Shown here piece by piece: positions 15,689-24,322 of a stretch of DNA of 64,000 bases. This stretch comes from Acidobacteriota bacterium. Lineage in GTDB: Bacteria; Acidobacteriota; Thermoanaerobaculia; UBA5066. The notes under the pieces were generated by a model. That model was not told where the DNA came from. It saw only the letters and a program-made list of their open reading frames with translations, and did not search any database. The stretch is taken from the NCBI GenBank assembly GCA_016716715.1, contig JADJVE010000008.1, positions 42,501-106,500 of the forward strand. The letters run 5' to 3'. Position 1 is the stretch's first letter; every line of letters starts with the position of its first letter. A program made the translations under genes and the position numbers.

Positions 15689-16201
15689 TCAGGCGGTCGT
15701 CGCCGGAGGGTTGAGCCGCTTCTCGAACACGATGCGCTCGCGGACCCCTCCTCCGACCGGGAAGGCTTCGAGGCCCGCGACGCTGAACCCGTAGAGCCAG
15801 TACAGGCGGCACGCGGCGGGGGAGACCGCATAGGAGTAGGCGCGCAGAAGGTTCCGGCCGCGCTCGCGGCAGGCCTCGATTCCGCGGAACAGGAGCTCGC
15901 GGCCGATCCCGGACCCGCGGAACTCCCCCTCGACGGCGAGCCAGCTGAACACGGCGGCCTCGCCCGACCCGCCTCCCGGCAGGACGAGGAGGACGCCGGC
16001 GTCGCGTCCCTCCGCCTCGGCCGCGACGCACAGGTCGCGGCGCGCGTCGAAGATCAGCGCTGCCGCCTCGGCCTCGCGCGTGAACGCGTCGTCCGCCGGC
16101 ATGTCGAATTCCTCGCGGAAGACGCGCGCGACGAGCGGCGCGAGCGCGGAGAGGTCCGCGGCGCCGCACGTGCGGTAGCGGACGTCCCGCGCCGGCGTCA
16201 C
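15689..16201 (-). CDS. GNAT-family N-acetyltransferase
   Basis: A 170-residue single-domain acetyltransferase. The acetyl-CoA-binding motif is visible as 'GEFRGSGIGRELL', followed by a helix and the strand 'LLRAYSYAVSPAACRLYWLY'. The substrate is unknown. GTG at 16201 overlaps the argS stop by 4 nt (GTGA), indicating translational coupling with argS. A much longer in-frame N-terminus would run through argS and is rejected as Arg/Pro-rich antisense sequence. Confidence 0.8.
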   Translation of the reverse strand: MTPARDVRYRTCGAADLSALAPLVARVFREEFDMPADDAFTREAEAAALIFDARRDLCVAAEAEGRDAGVLLVLPGGGSGEAAVFSWLAVEGEFRGSGIGRELLFRGIEACRERGRNLLRAYSYAVSPAACRLYWLYGFSVAGLEAFPVGGGVRERIVFEKRLNPPATTA

Positions 16202-18276
16202 ATCCTCTCCGGGATCGGGACGCCGAGGACGCCGAGGACGTCCGCGAGGTGCTCGGAGACGACCTGGAGGGCCGCGCGGCGGGCGCGGCGCCGCGCCTCG
16301 TCCTTCTCCTGCGAGATCGGATGCGTGTGGTAGAGGTGATGGAAGGCCGCGGCGACCGCGAGAGCGTGCCGCACGAGGAGCGAGACCTCGAGCGTCTCGG
16401 CGACCTTCTCGAACGTGTCGAGCGTGCGCGAGCACGTCCGGACGACGTCCCACAGGCCGTCGTCGAGCGTGTCCGCCGGCAGCGACTCTACGGCCGCCGT
16501 CTCGGTCGCGTCGAGCCGGCCCGCGAGGCCCGTCTCCTCGAGCTTCCGGAAGATGTTCGCGGCCCGCACGGCGGCGTACTGGAGGTACGGGCCCGTGTCG
16601 CCCTCGAACGCGAGCGCCTCGTCGAAGTCGAACGCGATGATCTTGTTGCGCGAGAAGCGCGTCATGTAGACGCGCAGGGCGCCGACGGCGATGGACTCGG
16701 CGCGTCCCGGCTCCGGGCGCTCGGCGCCCGCTCGGGAGGCGATCTGGTCGCGGGCCTTCTCGACGAGCCGGTCGAGAAGGTCGTCGGCCTTGACGCCGAG
16801 GCCCTTGCGGCCCGACATCTCGACGAACGGCTTCGCGCGGTCCTCGTCGGTCAGCTCCACGCCGAGCGCCTCGGCGGAGGCCGGCGTCAGCGCGACCATC
16901 TCGTACGCGAAGTGCACGGAACGGTCGGCGGCCTCCGGGAAGCCGGCCTTCCGGACGGCCTCCTTGACGACCTTCTGCGGGTAGGACTGGCGGACGTCGA
17001 TCACGTTGATGACGCCCGTGCCCTTGCCGAAGCGGCCGCGGACGGACGGGTCCGCGCCCTCGGCGTCGCGTCGCGTCCGGTAGAGCGGCGATTCGCCGTC
17101 GGAGGCGCGGAACTCGGGGCTGCCGTCGACGTCGACGTAGGGAACGGGCTCGTACTCGAAGTCGATGCCGAGGACGCCGAGCTTCCAGAGCTGGTAGGCG
17201 ACGTCCTTGCCGGTGTACGTGACCGTCCCGTTCGAGCGCACGAGGACCTTGTCCGCGTCCTCCATGCCCTCGAACTCCGCGGCGCCCTCGAGAGGCATGA
17301 CCCAGCAGCCGGCGTTCTTGCCCTCCGATTCGAGGCGCGCGGCCCCGGCGGCCTTCAGCCGCTCGAACGCTTTGGCCCAGAACTTCCGCCCGAGGATGTC
17401 GCTCTCGCGGGGAAGGAGGTCATAGTCGACGCCGATCCTCTCCATCGTCAGGAGGTGGCAGCGCACGACGGCTTCGGCGAGCCGGGCCGCGACCCTGGCC
17501 GTGGCCTTCTCCCCGGGCGTCTGGTCGTGGCCGGTCGCGGCACCCTCGATCGCGTGGAGCGTCGCGCGCCGCTCCTGTTCGAGCTCGGGATCGGCCGCGT
17601 AGCTCCTGCCCATGAGGGCGTAGAGGTCCCAGGCGAGGTCGCCGAGGCGGCGCCCCTCGACGCCCGGCGCGTCGTATGGGAAAGCCTCGAGGATCTCGCG
17701 GATCTCCTCGCCGTACGCGGCGGCCTTCTTCGGGTCGACGAGGGCGTCCGGGTGCTCGAGGCCGACGACGACATCCGCGACCTGCACGCCCGTGTCGTCG
17801 AGGTAGTTCTGCACCTCGACGTTCCGCCCGAGGCGCCGGAAGTTCCGGACGAGGACGTCGCCGAGAACGGCGTTCCTCAGGTGCCCGATGTGCGCCGCCT
17901 TGTTCGGGTTGATGTTCGTGTGCTCGACGATGAGCTTGCCGGTGCCGGCTTCCGCCTGGAGTGCGGCGTGGGCGTCCTCGAGCATCGCCCGGAGGACCTT
18001 CGGGCGGTCCACGAAGAAGTTCAGGTAGCCGCCGCCCTCCACCGTCCGCTTCACGACGACGTCGGGAAGGACGAGGGCGGGCGCGAGCTCCTCGGCGATC
18101 TTGCGCGGCGGGCGCTTGAGCACCTTGGCGAGCTCGAAGGCGACGGGGCAGGAGAGGTCACCCATCTCCACCTTCGGGGGCGTTTCGAGGACGAGGCGCG
18201 GGGGCTCGACCCCGAACGTCTTCCGGCAGGCGTCGACGATGGCGCGCTCGAGCGCGCTCTTGAGTCCGATCAGCAT
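16198..18276 (-). CDS. argS: Arginyl-tRNA synthetase
   Basis: A 692-residue class I aminoacyl-tRNA synthetase. An N-terminal tRNA-recognition domain (about 5-110) is followed by the catalytic domain with 'NPNKAAHIGHLRNAVLGD' (HIGH at 129-132), the KMSKS-equivalent region 'EMSGRKGLGVKADDL', and a C-terminal anticodon-binding domain beginning near 'FDFDEALAFEGDTGPYLQY'. ATG at 18276 matches the family N-terminus (MLIGLKSALERAI). A -10-like GAGAAT lies 10 nt upstream. The length, near the upper family limit, comes from insertions in the catalytic domain. Confidence 0.95.
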   Translation of the reverse strand: MLIGLKSALERAIVDACRKTFGVEPPRLVLETPPKVEMGDLSCPVAFELAKVLKRPPRKIAEELAPALVLPDVVVKRTVEGGGYLNFFVDRPKVLRAMLEDAHAALQAEAGTGKLIVEHTNINPNKAAHIGHLRNAVLGDVLVRNFRRLGRNVEVQNYLDDTGVQVADVVVGLEHPDALVDPKKAAAYGEEIREILEAFPYDAPGVEGRRLGDLAWDLYALMGRSYAADPELEQERRATLHAIEGAATGHDQTPGEKATARVAARLAEAVVRCHLLTMERIGVDYDLLPRESDILGRKFWAKAFERLKAAGAARLESEGKNAGCWVMPLEGAAEFEGMEDADKVLVRSNGTVTYTGKDVAYQLWKLGVLGIDFEYEPVPYVDVDGSPEFRASDGESPLYRTRRDAEGADPSVRGRFGKGTGVINVIDVRQSYPQKVVKEAVRKAGFPEAADRSVHFAYEMVALTPASAEALGVELTDEDRAKPFVEMSGRKGLGVKADDLLDRLVEKARDQIASRAGAERPEPGRAESIAVGALRVYMTRFSRNKIIAFDFDEALAFEGDTGPYLQYAAVRAANIFRKLEETGLAGRLDATETAAVESLPADTLDDGLWDVVRTCSRTLDTFEKVAETLEVSLLVRHALAVAAAFHHLYHTHPISQEKDEARRRARRAALQVVSEHLADVLGVLGVPIPERM

Positions 18277-18300
18277 GGCGGCGGCGATTCTCGCATGTCG

Positions 18301-18306
18301 TAGCAT
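18301..18306 (+). promoter_or_regulatory. -10 box TAGCAT, predicted leaderless start of the SRPBCC gene
   Basis: TAGCAT ends 7 nt before the GTG at 18314 and there is no Shine-Dalgarno sequence. The box lies within the 37-bp divergent gap to argS. Confidence 0.4.
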
Positions 18307-18313
18307 CGCGAAC

Positions 18314-18772
18314 GTGAGCGGAGCCGTGACACGCGGGGTTTTCGTGCGTGCCCTGCCCGAGCGCGCGTTCGAAGCCTTCGTGAGGGTCTCCGAGGTGCTC
18401 AGCTGGCTCGCGGACGGCGCCGTGATCGGCGCGCGCGCGGGCGGCAACTGGGCGCTCGGGTGGTACGCGGATCCCGACTCGGACGCCGGGTACAGCTCGA
18501 TGGGCCAGATCGAGACCTTCGAGCCCGGGCGCACGCTCGCGGTCTCGAACCTCGTGTTCTCGAGCCCCGAAGGGCTGTCCTTCGGCCCCATGCGCCTCGT
18601 CATCACGTTCGAGGCCGTGGAAGAGGGCACCGACGTGACCGTGACGCAGGAAGGGCTCGAAGAGGGGCCCGTCTGGGAGTCGTACCGCGACCAGCTGGGA
18701 CCGGGCTGGGAGCGGATGCTCGGGGACCTCAAGGCCTGGCTCGAGGAAGGGAAGAAGCTTCCGGGGCGCTGA
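18314..18772 (+). CDS. SRPBCC/AHSA1-type domain protein
   Basis: A 152-residue protein with the helix-grip START-like pattern: N-terminal strand 'TRGVFVRALPERAFEAFV', central strands with 'YSSMGQIETFEPGRTLAVSN', 'LVITFEAVEEGTDVTVTQEG', and a long C-terminal helix ending 'LGDLKAWLEEGKKL'. Such domains bind hydrophobic ligands or act as Aha1-like co-chaperones; no ligand can be predicted. GTG at 18314 is supported by the -10 box 7 nt upstream. Longer starts would overlap argS. It converges on the next gene with a 9-nt gap. Confidence 0.7.
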   Translation: MSGAVTRGVFVRALPERAFEAFVRVSEVLSWLADGAVIGARAGGNWALGWYADPDSDAGYSSMGQIETFEPGRTLAVSNLVFSSPEGLSFGPMRLVITFEAVEEGTDVTVTQEGLEEGPVWESYRDQLGPGWERMLGDLKAWLEEGKKLPGR

Positions 18773-18781
18773 GGGCCGGGA

Positions 18782-20977
18782 TCAGGCCGGACGCTGCGGG
18801 CGGTGGAACCGCGCGTCGCCGGGGTACTTCTTCAGGCCCTCCTGCTTCCAGCGCTCCGCGCCGGCGCGGTCGCCGAGCACCGACAGGGTCTGATACGCGG
18901 CGAGGTACGCGTCGACGCCGGGGGAGGCCGCCACCATGTCCTCGATCGCCTTGCGCGCATCCGCCGTCCGGTTCTGCGTGGCGTACAGGATGACGAGCGA
19001 GGACCACGCCGCGAGCGTCGTCGGGTAGGCGCGCAGCTCGTCCCGGAACTCCGCCTCCGCTTCCTTCGGGCGGCCCATGCGCGCGAGAACGTCGCCGCGG
19101 AGGAGGTGCAGGCCCGGCAGCGGGAGGGCGTGAACGGCCCCTTCCTGGACGCGCGCGGACGCCTCGAGCGCCTTCGGGAGGTTTCCGCGGCGCACCTCGA
19201 CCTGTGCGAGGACGAGGAGCCCCTTGTCGCGATTGCGGTCGGTCCTGAGGCACTCCCGCGCGGCCGCCTCGGCCGCCGGCAGGTCGCCGAGCGCGAGGCA
19301 CGCGCGCGCGAGGATCTCGTCGCCCGCCGGGTCGCCCATCGACCGCGCGAGCTCGGCGTGCTTCCGCGCCTCTTCGGCCTTGCCCATCTGGAGCGCGTGG
19401 TTCGCGAACGACACGACGTACTGCGTCGAGCCCGCGGGGGAGAGCTCGATCGTCCTCTTGAGCGAGGCGAGCGCCTCGTCGGTCTTGCCCTGCTTCGCGA
19501 GCGCCTGCGCCTGCAGCTCCCAGATGTCCAGCATGCGCGGGTTCTCCGCGAGGAGCTTCTGCGTGATCGCCACGGACTTCGCCGCGCTGCCCTCGACGAA
19601 CTCGCGGAGCGCTTCCTTCATGAGGCCGACGGTCGCGATGTGGTCCTTCGGGTCGTCCAGCGGGCCGCTGCCGGCCGACGCCCCCGAGCTGAGATACCCG
19701 AGGGACGCGAGCTTCTTCGCCGTCTCCTGGTCTACGGCGGCGGGCGCCGCGAACGACGTCCGGAGAACCTCCATCTCGATCCGCATCTTCCGGAACGGCT
19801 CGGGCAGGCCCGCCGCGAGGTTCGCCTTCTCGGCCGGGTCGGCGGCGAGGTCGAAGAGCTCGGGCCGGGGCGCCTCGATGTAATGCCAGCGGCCGTCCAC
19901 GAGCGAGCGCAGCTCGCTCCACCCGAAGTGCGTCCGCGGGAAGAACGACTCGGCGTAGATCCGCCGCCCCGGCTGCACTTTGGCGTCCGTTGCGTCAGCC
20001 ACGTCGATCACGGAAACCGTACCGGCGGGCGGCGCGAAGCCCGCGAGTCCCACGGCCCTGCCGATCGTCGTGAAGAGGTCGGCGAGCTGGACGGGGACGG
20101 CGACCGCGCGCGGCGCCGGGGGACCGCCCTTCGGGAGCTTCACGAGCAGCGGAACCTGCAGGACCTCGCGGTAGAGGAAGACGCCGTGCTCGCTCTCGCC
20201 GTGGTCGCCGAGCCCCTCGCCGTGGTCGGACATCAGGACGATCAGGGCGCGGTCGTAGAGACCCTTCGCCTTCAGGAAGTCGAGGAACTTGCCGGTGATC
20301 GCGTCGGCGGTCGCGATCTCCCCGTCGTACGGGCTCGCGTAGAGGCTTCGGAAGGGCTCCTTCGGCTCGTACGGGGCGTGCGGCTCGTAGAGGTGGAGAA
20401 AGGCGAAGAACGGCCCGCCCTGCTTCTCGATCCAGCGCTCCATCGAGGCCTCGGCCTCGTCCCCGGGGCGCTGCACGCGGCTCAGGGCCTGGAAGGGGCG
20501 CGTCGGGGCGACGTCGTCGTCCCAGAGGCCGAAGCCGCGCCCGATGCCGGTCGTTCCGGAGAGGACGATGCTCGTGACGGCGCCGCCGGTCGCGTAGCCG
20601 CCCTTCCCGAGCAGCTCCGCGAGCGTGGGGACGGAGGGATTCAGCACGTAGCCGAGGTTGTCGTGGAGGCCGTTCCGGTCCGGCAGGAGCCCGGTGAAGA
20701 CCGTGGCGTGGGACGGCAGCGTGAGCGGCGCGTGGGCCCAGGCGCTCTCGAAGAGGATCGACTCCTCCCGCAGGGCCGAGAGAGCCGGCGTCTTCACGCC
20801 GCCGTAGCCGTAGAAGGGGAGGTGGTCGGAGCGGAGCGTGTCGATCGAGATCAGGACGACCGGGGCCTTGGGAAAGACGCGCAACGATCGAGGCCGGCCG
20901 CAGCCGCTGGCGGCGACGAGCACGACGAGCCCGAGGGCTTGAAGCAGCCCGCAGCGGGCTCGTGTCGGGGAGAGCAC
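18782..20977 (-). CDS. Lipoprotein: alkaline-phosphatase-superfamily (sulfatase-like) domain plus TPRs, copy 1
   Basis: A 731-residue lipoprotein (lipobox ending at C26). The sulfatase-fold domain spans about 38-400: metal-binding D46 in 'SIDTLRSDH' and 'MSDHGEGLGDHGESEHG'. The nucleophile position, normally Cys or Ser in CxPSR, is Thr86 in 'LTLPSH', so the formylglycine modification of sulfatases cannot occur. A phosphatase or phosphotransferase chemistry is more likely (inference). TPR-like repeats fill about 470-720 ('AENPRMLDIWELQAQAL' onwards). It starts at GTG with TAGACT 6 nt upstream. It forms a cassette with the receptor and GWxTD genes; the paralogue is at 25887-28061. Confidence 0.85.
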   Translation of the reverse strand: MLSPTRARCGLLQALGLVVLVAASGCGRPRSLRVFPKAPVVLISIDTLRSDHLPFYGYGGVKTPALSALREESILFESAWAHAPLTLPSHATVFTGLLPDRNGLHDNLGYVLNPSVPTLAELLGKGGYATGGAVTSIVLSGTTGIGRGFGLWDDDVAPTRPFQALSRVQRPGDEAEASMERWIEKQGGPFFAFLHLYEPHAPYEPKEPFRSLYASPYDGEIATADAITGKFLDFLKAKGLYDRALIVLMSDHGEGLGDHGESEHGVFLYREVLQVPLLVKLPKGGPPAPRAVAVPVQLADLFTTIGRAVGLAGFAPPAGTVSVIDVADATDAKVQPGRRIYAESFFPRTHFGWSELRSLVDGRWHYIEAPRPELFDLAADPAEKANLAAGLPEPFRKMRIEMEVLRTSFAAPAAVDQETAKKLASLGYLSSGASAGSGPLDDPKDHIATVGLMKEALREFVEGSAAKSVAITQKLLAENPRMLDIWELQAQALAKQGKTDEALASLKRTIELSPAGSTQYVVSFANHALQMGKAEEARKHAELARSMGDPAGDEILARACLALGDLPAAEAAARECLRTDRNRDKGLLVLAQVEVRRGNLPKALEASARVQEGAVHALPLPGLHLLRGDVLARMGRPKEAEAEFRDELRAYPTTLAAWSSLVILYATQNRTADARKAIEDMVAASPGVDAYLAAYQTLSVLGDRAGAERWKQEGLKKYPGDARFHRPQRPA

Positions 20978-20983
20978 GCGGCG

Positions 20984-20989
20984 AGTCTA
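20984..20989 (-). promoter_or_regulatory. -10 box TAGACT, predicted leaderless start of lipoprotein copy 1
   Basis: On the minus strand TAGACT ends 6 nt before the GTG at 20977. The -35 region would fall in the T-tract and hairpin of the upstream receptor's terminator. Confidence 0.4.
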
Positions 20990-23900
20990 GCGCCCGGGCA
21001 AAGAAAAGGGCCCCGGCAGCGCCGGGGCCCGTCGACAGAGAAGGAGGGAAAGGACTAGAAGCGGATGCCCACCGACATCTGGAAGTAGCGCGGGGTCTGG
21101 TAGCTCCCGGCGGCGGCTGGTCGTTCCGAAGGTCGAGCCCTTCTGCCAGTTTGCCCCCATCGCCTTGCAGGCCGCGCCGGACGTGCCCTGCGGGCACTCG
21201 ATCGGCGACGCGTTCGTGAACGGGTTGAACGCGATGAGGTTCGACGTGTTGAAGTTCGTGTTCACGGTCGTGTTCACGGCGAGGATGTGCTGCGCGTTGA
21301 ACACGTTGAACACCTGCGGGATGACGAAGATCTCGAGGCCGCCGACGATGCGGTGCGAGTAATAGAGCTGCATGTCCGTGCGGTAGATGCTCTCGGTCCG
21401 GTACGCGTCCCGCGGGGTGAAGTAGTAGGCGACGGAGGCGGGAGGCGTCAGGTAGCCGGGGTTCGTGACATAGGAGCCCGTGCGGATCGTGCCGGAGGCG
21501 CCGTAGGGCGTTCCGGTGTCGTAGGTCTGGATGAGGCCGAAGTTGAAGCTGCCCCAGCTGGCCGGAACCGGGAGGTCGTAGTTGCCGTAGACGCGCACGC
21601 GGTTGCGCTCGTCCTGGCTCAGGTCGCCGGTGGGGTTGTTCCACGAGCGCTGCACGTACTCGGGGTAGACGTGCGAGCCGCCGCGCACCGGGCCGGAGCC
21701 GCTCGTCTCGCCGACGATGTCGCCGATCAGGTGCGACCACGTCCAGTTGGCGCCCATGGTGAAGCTCGGGGTGAAGCGGTAGAAGACCTGCGAGTGGAGA
21801 CCGGTGTACTCGCGGCGGTAGTCGTTCGAGTTCACGACGAGGCCGAGGTCCTGGATGTCGCCGAACGGGCTCGCGACCCTGCCGGTCGTCATGTCCTTCT
21901 TGAGGTCGTAGTAGTCCTGGTACTCGCGGCGGACGAAGTCGACCCGGTAGCTGCCGCTCGACGACTTGCCGAAGTTGCCCGCGATTCCGAACACGTACTC
22001 CTTCGTGTTCGGGGAGGCGAGCGAATCGCGGATCTGAACGTTAACGCCGCCGATGGACGGCGCGCCGCCCTGCGGAACCTTGCAGCTCGCGGCGAGGGGG
22101 TTCGGGAGGCAGCCGTTGGCGTTGAACCAGTCGAAGATCTTCTGGGTCGCCTGCTGCGAGGTGAGGTACGGGCCCGCGCCCGTGTTGATGCCGGGGCCGT
22201 CGTAGTACCAGTAGAAGTCGGCCGGGCTGCCGGCGAGCGTCGCGCCGCTGCCTGCCTGCGTCTCCTGCAGGGCCGCGACGTACTGCGCGTAGCTCGCGGT
22301 GACGCGGAGGCTGCCGTTGCCGAGGACGTCGTACGTGGCGGCGAGACGCGGGCTGAACCTCGAATCCTTTGACGTGACGTTGCCCGCCGCGTCCGTGGCG
22401 TCGTTCTTGTCGTAGCGGACGCCGAGGTTGAACGACAGGCGGTCGTTCAGGCGCCACGCGTCGTTGAGGAACGCGGACTGCGTCCGGAGGTTGCTGCCCT
22501 GCGACGCCTGCAGGACCGGCCAGTAGTCGAGCTCGGTGAGGCCGGACTCGAAGACGGGGTAGACGTTCTGCCCCTGGAAGACGGATCTCCCGGATCCGAA
22601 CGTGTAAATGACGTAGTTGCTGCCCGACTGGTAGTTGTTCGACAGGCGCTGGCCGGCGAAGTTGTCGTACCCGACCACGATGTTGTGCGAGCCGAGGCCC
22701 GGCGTCGAGAGGAAGTACGTGCCCTTGACGAAGAACTCGTTGTTGTCGCGCTTCTCGGGGCCGCACACGCCGCAGAAGATCGGCGCGTTATACGAAATGC
22801 CGAGCCCGAGGTCGCGGATGACCGTGCCGTTGGCGTTGTCCGTGTATCGGCCGCCGGAGTTCTCGAACGTGAACTTGCGCTTGGAGTACGAGCCCTCGAG
22901 GAAGAAGTTCGACGAGAGGACGCCGTTGTAGTTGAACGCCATGAGCTCCTGAGGGAGCTGGCGGTCGTAGATGCTCGCGAGGTCCGCGACGGGGATGCTC
23001 GTGAAGTAGTAGTTGACGTCGTCGTGCTTGACGCCGATGTACGAGCCGGTGAGGGTGTGGTTCTGGACGGGCGAGAACGTCAGCTTGCCTTCGTACCGCG
23101 TTTCCTTCGCGCCGTTCGTGTATGGAATGTTCGTTCTGTTCGTGAGGGAGGTGAGGGCCTCGCTCGTGTCGAAGTAGCGGCCGGCCCCGAAGAACCACAG
23201 CATGTCCTTGAGGATCGGGCCGCCGAGCGTCGCCTCGTAGGTCGACGTGACCGTGTTCGTGAAGGTGTCTTCCTGCGGGTTCACGCCCGTCGCGGTGCGG
23301 TAGCCGGACGTGGAGTTCCAGGCGTTGTTGTTGAGCGTCGAGCGGAACGAGCCGGAGAACACGTTGCCGCCGGACTTCGTGATCGTGTTGATCACGCCGC
23401 CGGTGAACCGGCCGTACTCGGCCGAGACGCTCGACGTGGTCGTCGTGGTCTCCTGGATGGCGTCCTCGATGAAGAGGTTGTTCGGCGAGGAGCGGACGTT
23501 GTCCGTGATCGTGACGCCGTTGACCGTGTAGAGGTTCTCGGTGGACTGCGCGCCCGAGATCGACGCCCCGTTCGGGCCGTTCTGGTTGACGCCGGGCGAG
23601 AGGTTGACGGCCGACGTGACCGTGCGCGCCGTCGGAAGCTTGCTGAGGACGTCGCCCGTGTACGTCGTCGCCTGGGCGGGCGACTGGGAGATCGAGTCGC
23701 TCTGGGCCGTGACCGTCGTCGCCGCGCTGACCGTCATCGCGAGGTTCGCGTCGAGGCTCGCCTGCTGCGAGGCGCCCAGCGACTTGCTGAGCGTCTGGGC
23801 CTTGAAGCCCTGGATCGTGAACGTGATCTGGTAATCGCCGGGGGGAAGGTTCGCGAGGACGTACGTGCCGTTCGCGCCGGTGACCGTGGTGCGGGTGCCC

Positions 23901-24091
23901 TGGAGGGCCGGGGATTTCGCCGTGACGGTGACGCCCGGCAGATCGAGGGCGTCGTTGCGCGCGCGGCCCGACAGCGTGGCGGTCGGAAGCCCCTGTGCGA
24001 GGACGACGGGCGCGAGGGCGAGGCCCACGAGAAGAGCGATGCCGACGAGAATCGAAAGCCTTGCGGAAACTGGGGATGTTGACGAGCGCAC
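20987..24091 (-). CDS. Oar-like TonB-dependent receptor, copy 1, frameshifted near its C-terminus
   Basis: A 1034-codon frame as sequenced. It has a signal peptide (1-33), a carboxypeptidase-regulatory-like Ig domain (about 34-115, 'DLPGVTVTAKS', 'LPPGDYQITF'), a plug domain (about 130-270) and a large outer-membrane barrel. About 20 residues before the expected end the frame shifts. The +1 frame restores a barrel-type ending SYQTPRYFQMSVGIRF and a stop at 21055-21057, so the intact gene would be 21055-24091. The start GTG at 24091 has AGGAGGG upstream. Such receptors import large ligands, and Oar of Myxococcus has been linked to protein export. The paralogue at 28142-31147 shares the stretch 'FCGVCGPEKRDN'. 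Confidence 0.85.
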   Translation of the reverse strand: MRSSTSPVSARLSILVGIALLVGLALAPVVLAQGLPTATLSGRARNDALDLPGVTVTAKSPALQGTRTTVTGANGTYVLANLPPGDYQITFTIQGFKAQTLSKSLGASQQASLDANLAMTVSAATTVTAQSDSISQSPAQATTYTGDVLSKLPTARTVTSAVNLSPGVNQNGPNGASISGAQSTENLYTVNGVTITDNVRSSPNNLFIEDAIQETTTTTSSVSAEYGRFTGGVINTITKSGGNVFSGSFRSTLNNNAWNSTSGYRTATGVNPQEDTFTNTVTSTYEATLGGPILKDMLWFFGAGRYFDTSEALTSLTNRTNIPYTNGAKETRYEGKLTFSPVQNHTLTGSYIGVKHDDVNYYFTSIPVADLASIYDRQLPQELMAFNYNGVLSSNFFLEGSYSKRKFTFENSGGRYTDNANGTVIRDLGLGISYNAPIFCGVCGPEKRDNNEFFVKGTYFLSTPGLGSHNIVVGYDNFAGQRLSNNYQSGSNYVIYTFGSGRSVFQGQNVYPVFESGLTELDYWPVLQASQGSNLRTQSAFLNDAWRLNDRLSFNLGVRYDKNDATDAAGNVTSKDSRFSPRLAATYDVLGNGSLRVTASYAQYVAALQETQAGSGATLAGSPADFYWYYDGPGINTGAGPYLTSQQATQKIFDWFNANGCLPNPLAASCKVPQGGAPSIGGVNVQIRDSLASPNTKEYVFGIAGNFGKSSSGSYRVDFVRREYQDYYDLKKDMTTGRVASPFGDIQDLGLVVNSNDYRREYTGLHSQVFYRFTPSFTMGANWTWSHLIGDIVGETSGSGPVRGGSHVYPEYVQRSWNNPTGDLSQDERNRVRVYGNYDLPVPASWGSFNFGLIQTYDTGTPYGASGTIRTGSYVTNPGYLTPPASVAYYFTPRDAYRTESIYRTDMQLYYSHRIVGGLEIFVIPQVFNVFNAQHILAVNTTVNTNFNTSNLIAFNPFTNASPIECPQGTSGAACKAMGANWQKGSTFGTTSRRRELPDPALLPDVGGHPLLVLSLLLCRRAPALPGPFSLPGR
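21000..21030 (-). terminator. Intrinsic terminator after receptor copy 1
   Basis: A perfect 10-bp GC stem (21008-21017 with 21021-21030) around a 3-nt loop. On the minus strand it is followed by TTTTCTTT (21007-21000). It separates the receptor from the lipoprotein gene downstream. Confidence 0.8.
21055..21118 (-). other. Frameshift restoring the C-terminal barrel strand of receptor copy 1
   Basis: Reading the minus strand, 'TFGTTS' is followed by one C too many in the run AGCCGCCGCCGGG (about 21109-21119). Skipping it gives AAGSYQTPRYFQMSVGIRF and a TAG at 21057-21055, matching the end of copy 2 (QQPRTFLLTAGVRF). It could be a real mutation or a base-calling error in a GC run. Confidence 0.8.
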
Positions 24092-24322
24092 TAGATTCCC
24101 TCCTTCGGGTACCCCGGCCTTCTCGCCGGGAAATGTAAAGATGACGAAAGACCGAATACCGGGGACGAAGTCGCATCGGGCCGGGACGGAATTTCCGTGA
24201 TGATCCTATGGGATCGGGGAACTCGCAAGGCCTGATGCGTCTGCATCAGGCAGGAGAAGGGGGGGGGCTGGCTCCCTTCGCCCTTGTCAGGGATTTCACT
24301 TTGCGGTATTCCAGCGGGCAAG
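24092..24322. promoter_or_regulatory. Divergent control region, cassette 1
   Basis: 231 bp between the receptor (minus) and GWxTD (plus) genes. It holds an inverted repeat at 24231-24250 (CCTGATGC-GTCT-GCATCAGG, perfect 8-bp arms), a G-rich run, and a plus-strand promoter-like pair TTGTCA (24284-24289) - 17 nt - TATTCC (24307-24312). The -10-like box ends 10 nt before the GWxTD ATG, so that transcript may be leaderless. On the minus strand a -10-like TACATT lies about 50 nt upstream of the receptor start. The inverted repeat is a plausible operator for both genes. Confidence 0.4.

Noticed and set aside
16249..18303. A 684-codon plus-strand open frame opposite argS
   Set aside because: argS is certain on the other strand. 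The plus-strand peptide is a low-complexity Arg/Val/Glu-rich shadow.
18782..20977. True formylglycine-dependent sulfatase
   Set aside because: The active-site Cys/Ser is Thr in both copies and no formylglycine-generating enzyme is encoded nearby.
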